Positions 18,030 to 20,334 of a stretch of DNA of 20,334 bases are shown here, in pieces. The DNA is from Purshia tridentata. Lineage: Eukaryota > Streptophyta > Magnoliopsida > Rosales > Rosaceae. The DNA is taken from the NCBI GenBank assembly GCA_003254885.1, contig QANT01003416.1:1-20334 (forward strand), in the 5' to 3' direction. The notes beneath the pieces were generated by a model. It made no database searches, was not told where the DNA came from, and saw only the letters and a program-made list of their open reading frames with translations. Position 1 is the stretch's first letter, and every line of letters begins with the position of its first letter. The position numbers and the translations under genes were made by a program.

Positions 18030-18965
18030 TGCCGATTTTGCCCCTAGCTTTTTAGTGTTTTTATGCCTCTTGCCATTAAAGAGTTAAAGATCAGCCAAAC
18101 ACACTCTCACACATTTTCACGCCTGTTGCCATCATAGACCCTTCCAAGTCTAGCGCCCAAGCCCACCCTCTGTCACTCTTATGTTTCCATCTCAGACAAA
18201 TCGAGCTGTACTCTTCTCCTTCGCTAATAATTGAAACAAAGAGAAGAAGAAAAACAGTCAAGTTTTCTATTCCTTCGAAAGGTACAAAGACCCTCTCCTT
18301 CATTTGCTCAATTTCTCTTCTTATTGTGTCTTTGTTGCTCTGTTTCTCATTCAGACCCATTAATGCTTTTTTCTCTACTCCCATTCTTTTGGCCATGCCC
18401 ACGTGATCTAGATCCTTCTTGCTTTTGACCTGTTTTCACTCTCTTTTGTCCAAGATTTGACTTTGTTTTGTTTTTGAAAGGGTTGTGTCTCAGGTATAAG
18501 AACCCATGTTTTCTTTTTTATTTCTTTTTTGCGGAAACCCAAGTTCATAATTTTCTAAGTTGTATGTTTCTAAGAGTTTTCTCTATTTTAATTTGGGATT
18601 TTCGTTTCTTATACACTGGGTCTCTTAGAAGAGCTTAGGATGTTTCTATATTTGTTGGGTTTTGCTTGAATTATTTTATCTATTGCAAGTTTTGTTCTTT
18701 TTGGTGGGATCAGATTGGGAGTTCAAGTTTCATGTTGTGTTCTACTTTCTTTTATTCTTTGTGTCAGCTTTGTTTTCCCTTTGGTTGTTCTACTGGTTTT
18801 ATATTTTGGTCCACAATATCATCCATTTGAATAGGCAATTTTGTCACTTTTAATAAAACAATTGTATGCTTTGTAGGTGGTGGTATTTTTCTTTTTGAAC
18901 AGTTACACTCAAATTGTATCAAGAGGTAAGTCTCTTCATAATATGTTATATTTTCTTCTTTTAAG
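18030..18965 (+). other. possible promoter and spliced non-coding leader of a gene beyond the right edge
   Basis: CT-rich leader-like sequence (ACACTCTCACACATTTTCAC, CTTCTCCTTCGC) runs from about 18080. It is followed by candidate donors GAAAG|GTACAA (18280) and CTCAG|GTATAA (18494). A small exon-like piece, TTGTAG|GTGGTGG...CAAGAG|GTAAGT, lies at 18877-18925 with good sites on both sides. T-rich intron-like sequence surrounds these. No conserved protein is encoded, so it would be an untranslated leader or a non-coding RNA. Confidence 0.3.
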
Positions 18966-19445
18966 GTTTGTTCATGAGTCATGACTATCATCAATTGGTT
19001 GGCTTCTAAAGACCAGCATGCTTAATTTTTTTTAATTTGTGATTATGTAATTTTTTTCATGTTCATCGGCCTGCTAATGCAACCGTAAAAGGTTCCGTGC
19101 AACTGTGAAAGGTGTACATGAAGATCAAACTTTTGATTAAATGGCTCACAGATAAATAGGGGTTTAGAGTAAAAATATAAAGCTTCCAATTTTTTTATCT
19201 CTATTTTCGTAAATAGCTGGTAGTATTAAATCAAAAGTCATTTAATAAAAAAGCTACAGAAAGATTCAAATCATTACCATTTCCGTTTGTTCATGAGTCA
19301 TTTTTTTATCTCTATTTTCTTAAATAGTTGGTAATATTAAATCAAAAGTCATTTAATCAAAAAGCTAAAGAAAGATTCAAATATTTCGTTTGTTCATAAG
19401 TTATGACTGTCATCAATTGGTTCGTTGCAAAGGCCAGCATGCTTA
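18966..19445. repeat. 58-bp direct repeat, 422-bp spacing
   Basis: GTTTGTTCATGAGTCATGAC...CCAGCATGCTTA at 18966-19024 recurs at 19388-19445 with several substitutions and one indel. A shorter third copy of GTTTGTTCATGAGTCAT lies at 19285-19301. It encloses the repeat at 19191-19382. Confidence 0.8.
19191..19382. repeat. 81-bp direct repeat, 111-bp period
   Basis: TTTTTTATCTCTATTTTCGT...GAAAGATTCAAAT at 19191-19271 recurs at 19302-19382 with about five substitutions. It is a recent-looking duplication. Confidence 0.9.
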
Positions 19446-20266
19446 TTTAAGTGTTAGGCATATATCATTATCTAAATGACTCAAATCCAGGTTCCCAGCA
19501 ACATAAAATAAGAAAATCATGCTGAAACTCAGAAAAGAGAAATACACCCTGTTTGATATATATATCCTCCAAGTCTTGCTTTTATTCTTAATCATATTTC
19601 TTTATTTGTTATGTGGTCCACTATATGTAATTTCTTTTATACTGTGACTAAATAAAGCAATGTCATTATCATGAAAAATATGGTTTGATTGAAGGGATAT
19701 ATGGTGGCATTGCGTTTTTGGTTGAAAGAGGTTTGGAATTTAGGATTTTTCTATCGAAGTTTTCCATCTACAATTTGGGTTCCTTCTAATTCTACAAATT
19801 TAGATTTGGGGTTTTTTCTTCCCTTTTTTTTTTTTTCCCTCAGCTCAGTGTTCCAGGAATGAAGTCTTTCAAGCTTTAATCCTTATTGAGTTGTTTTTCC
19901 TTCTAAGAGTGTTGCTATTTTCTTTTCCCTTTTTTTGGTTGTTCAAAGAGGGTATTTTTTTAAAAAAAATTTGGGGTTTTGCATAAAATGAATGGGTTTT
20001 TCCTATGTTTTTCACCGTACAGCAAAAGAGAGAGATTAGTATAAAAGCTTTTTCTTTTTGGTTATTTCCCACTATCAGAGAAGACAGAATTCCTCCTTGA
20101 AAAAGGAAACTGTTTGATCAGTAACCTTCAAGTTGTTTGACCTCCTTTAGGTCAGTTTTTATTACATAGTTTTTGAACATATTATATTTTGTATTTTTCA
20201 ATTTGTTTATGTGTTGATTCTGACTTACANTCTGACTTACAAATTTGCCAAATTGAGCTTATTTTC
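19446..20266. other. T-rich non-coding DNA, intron-like
   Basis: Long T-rich tracts, few GC-rich islands and no coding similarity. It is consistent with intron or leader sequence of the gene proposed to start near 18030. It contains the N at 20230, flanked by two copies of TCTGACTTACA. Confidence 0.4.
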
Positions 20267-20334
20267 ATGGATGAAGAAGAGGTTCTTCTATTTAGAAATT
20301 GTCAAATGTGGGTTTGCATGTTTTTGAAACTTCA
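20267..20334 (+). CDS. possible start of a coding region running off the window (weak)
   Basis: ATG at 20267 opens a frame, MDEEEVLLFRNCQMWVCMFL, that stays open to the window edge (22 codons). It follows the leader-like region, but 22 codons carry no family information and the frame could be chance. Confidence 0.12.
   Translation, partial: MDEEEVLLFRNCQMWVCMFLKL

Noticed and set aside
1..20334. CRISPR arrays, operons, prophage or bacterial ribosome-binding sites
   Set aside because: The window is plant nuclear DNA with spliced genes. The repeats seen are tandem or inverted duplications, not regularly spaced short repeats with unique spacers.

Overview
This is a nuclear genomic window from a flowering plant. 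Coding exons are separated by GT-AG introns, the non-coding DNA is very AT-rich, and the window holds LTR-retroelement, MITE-like and LINE-like debris. Both intact genes match eudicot families closely. A rosid or woody eudicot is my guess; the species cannot be fixed from the sequence. There is no sign of bacterial, phage or viral content.

Two complete genes lie on the + strand. The first (5392-10711, three exons, 238 aa) is a SIP1-type small basic intrinsic protein, an ER-type aquaporin. It has the divergent first pore motif NPT, a normal second motif NPA, and a lysine-rich C-terminus. Its second intron is over 4 kb and holds repeats and a decayed LINE-like fragment. The second gene (11924-15724, six exons, 472 aa) is an APY1/APY2-type ecto/Golgi apyrase (GDA1/CD39 nucleoside phosphatase). 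It has one N-terminal membrane anchor and intact apyrase motifs. The two genes are about 1.2 kb apart, and nothing suggests they work together beyond being neighbours.

The left 5 kb is intergenic. It contains a 230-bp tandem duplication (1061-1520), a MITE-like element with long inverted repeats (2544-2786), and a minus-strand LTR with an adjoining initiator-Met-tRNA-like primer-binding site (about 2880-3493). It also contains a strong 107-nt inverted-repeat hairpin (3946-4052), which lies downstream of a minus-strand segment that looks like the leader exon of a transcript. That hairpin is the best candidate in the window for something undescribed, namely a young or lineage-specific MIRNA-like locus.

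The right 4.6 kb, past the apyrase gene, has a MITE-like element enclosing a degenerate minisatellite (17364-17990). After it comes what looks like the spliced non-coding leader of another + strand gene whose body lies beyond the window, interrupted by nested direct repeats (18966-19445).

All five single N bases (433, 1778, 13370, 13928, 20230) sit in homopolymers or between short direct repeats, so they are probably unresolved assembly joins. I did not find a clear, exciting new multi-gene system.
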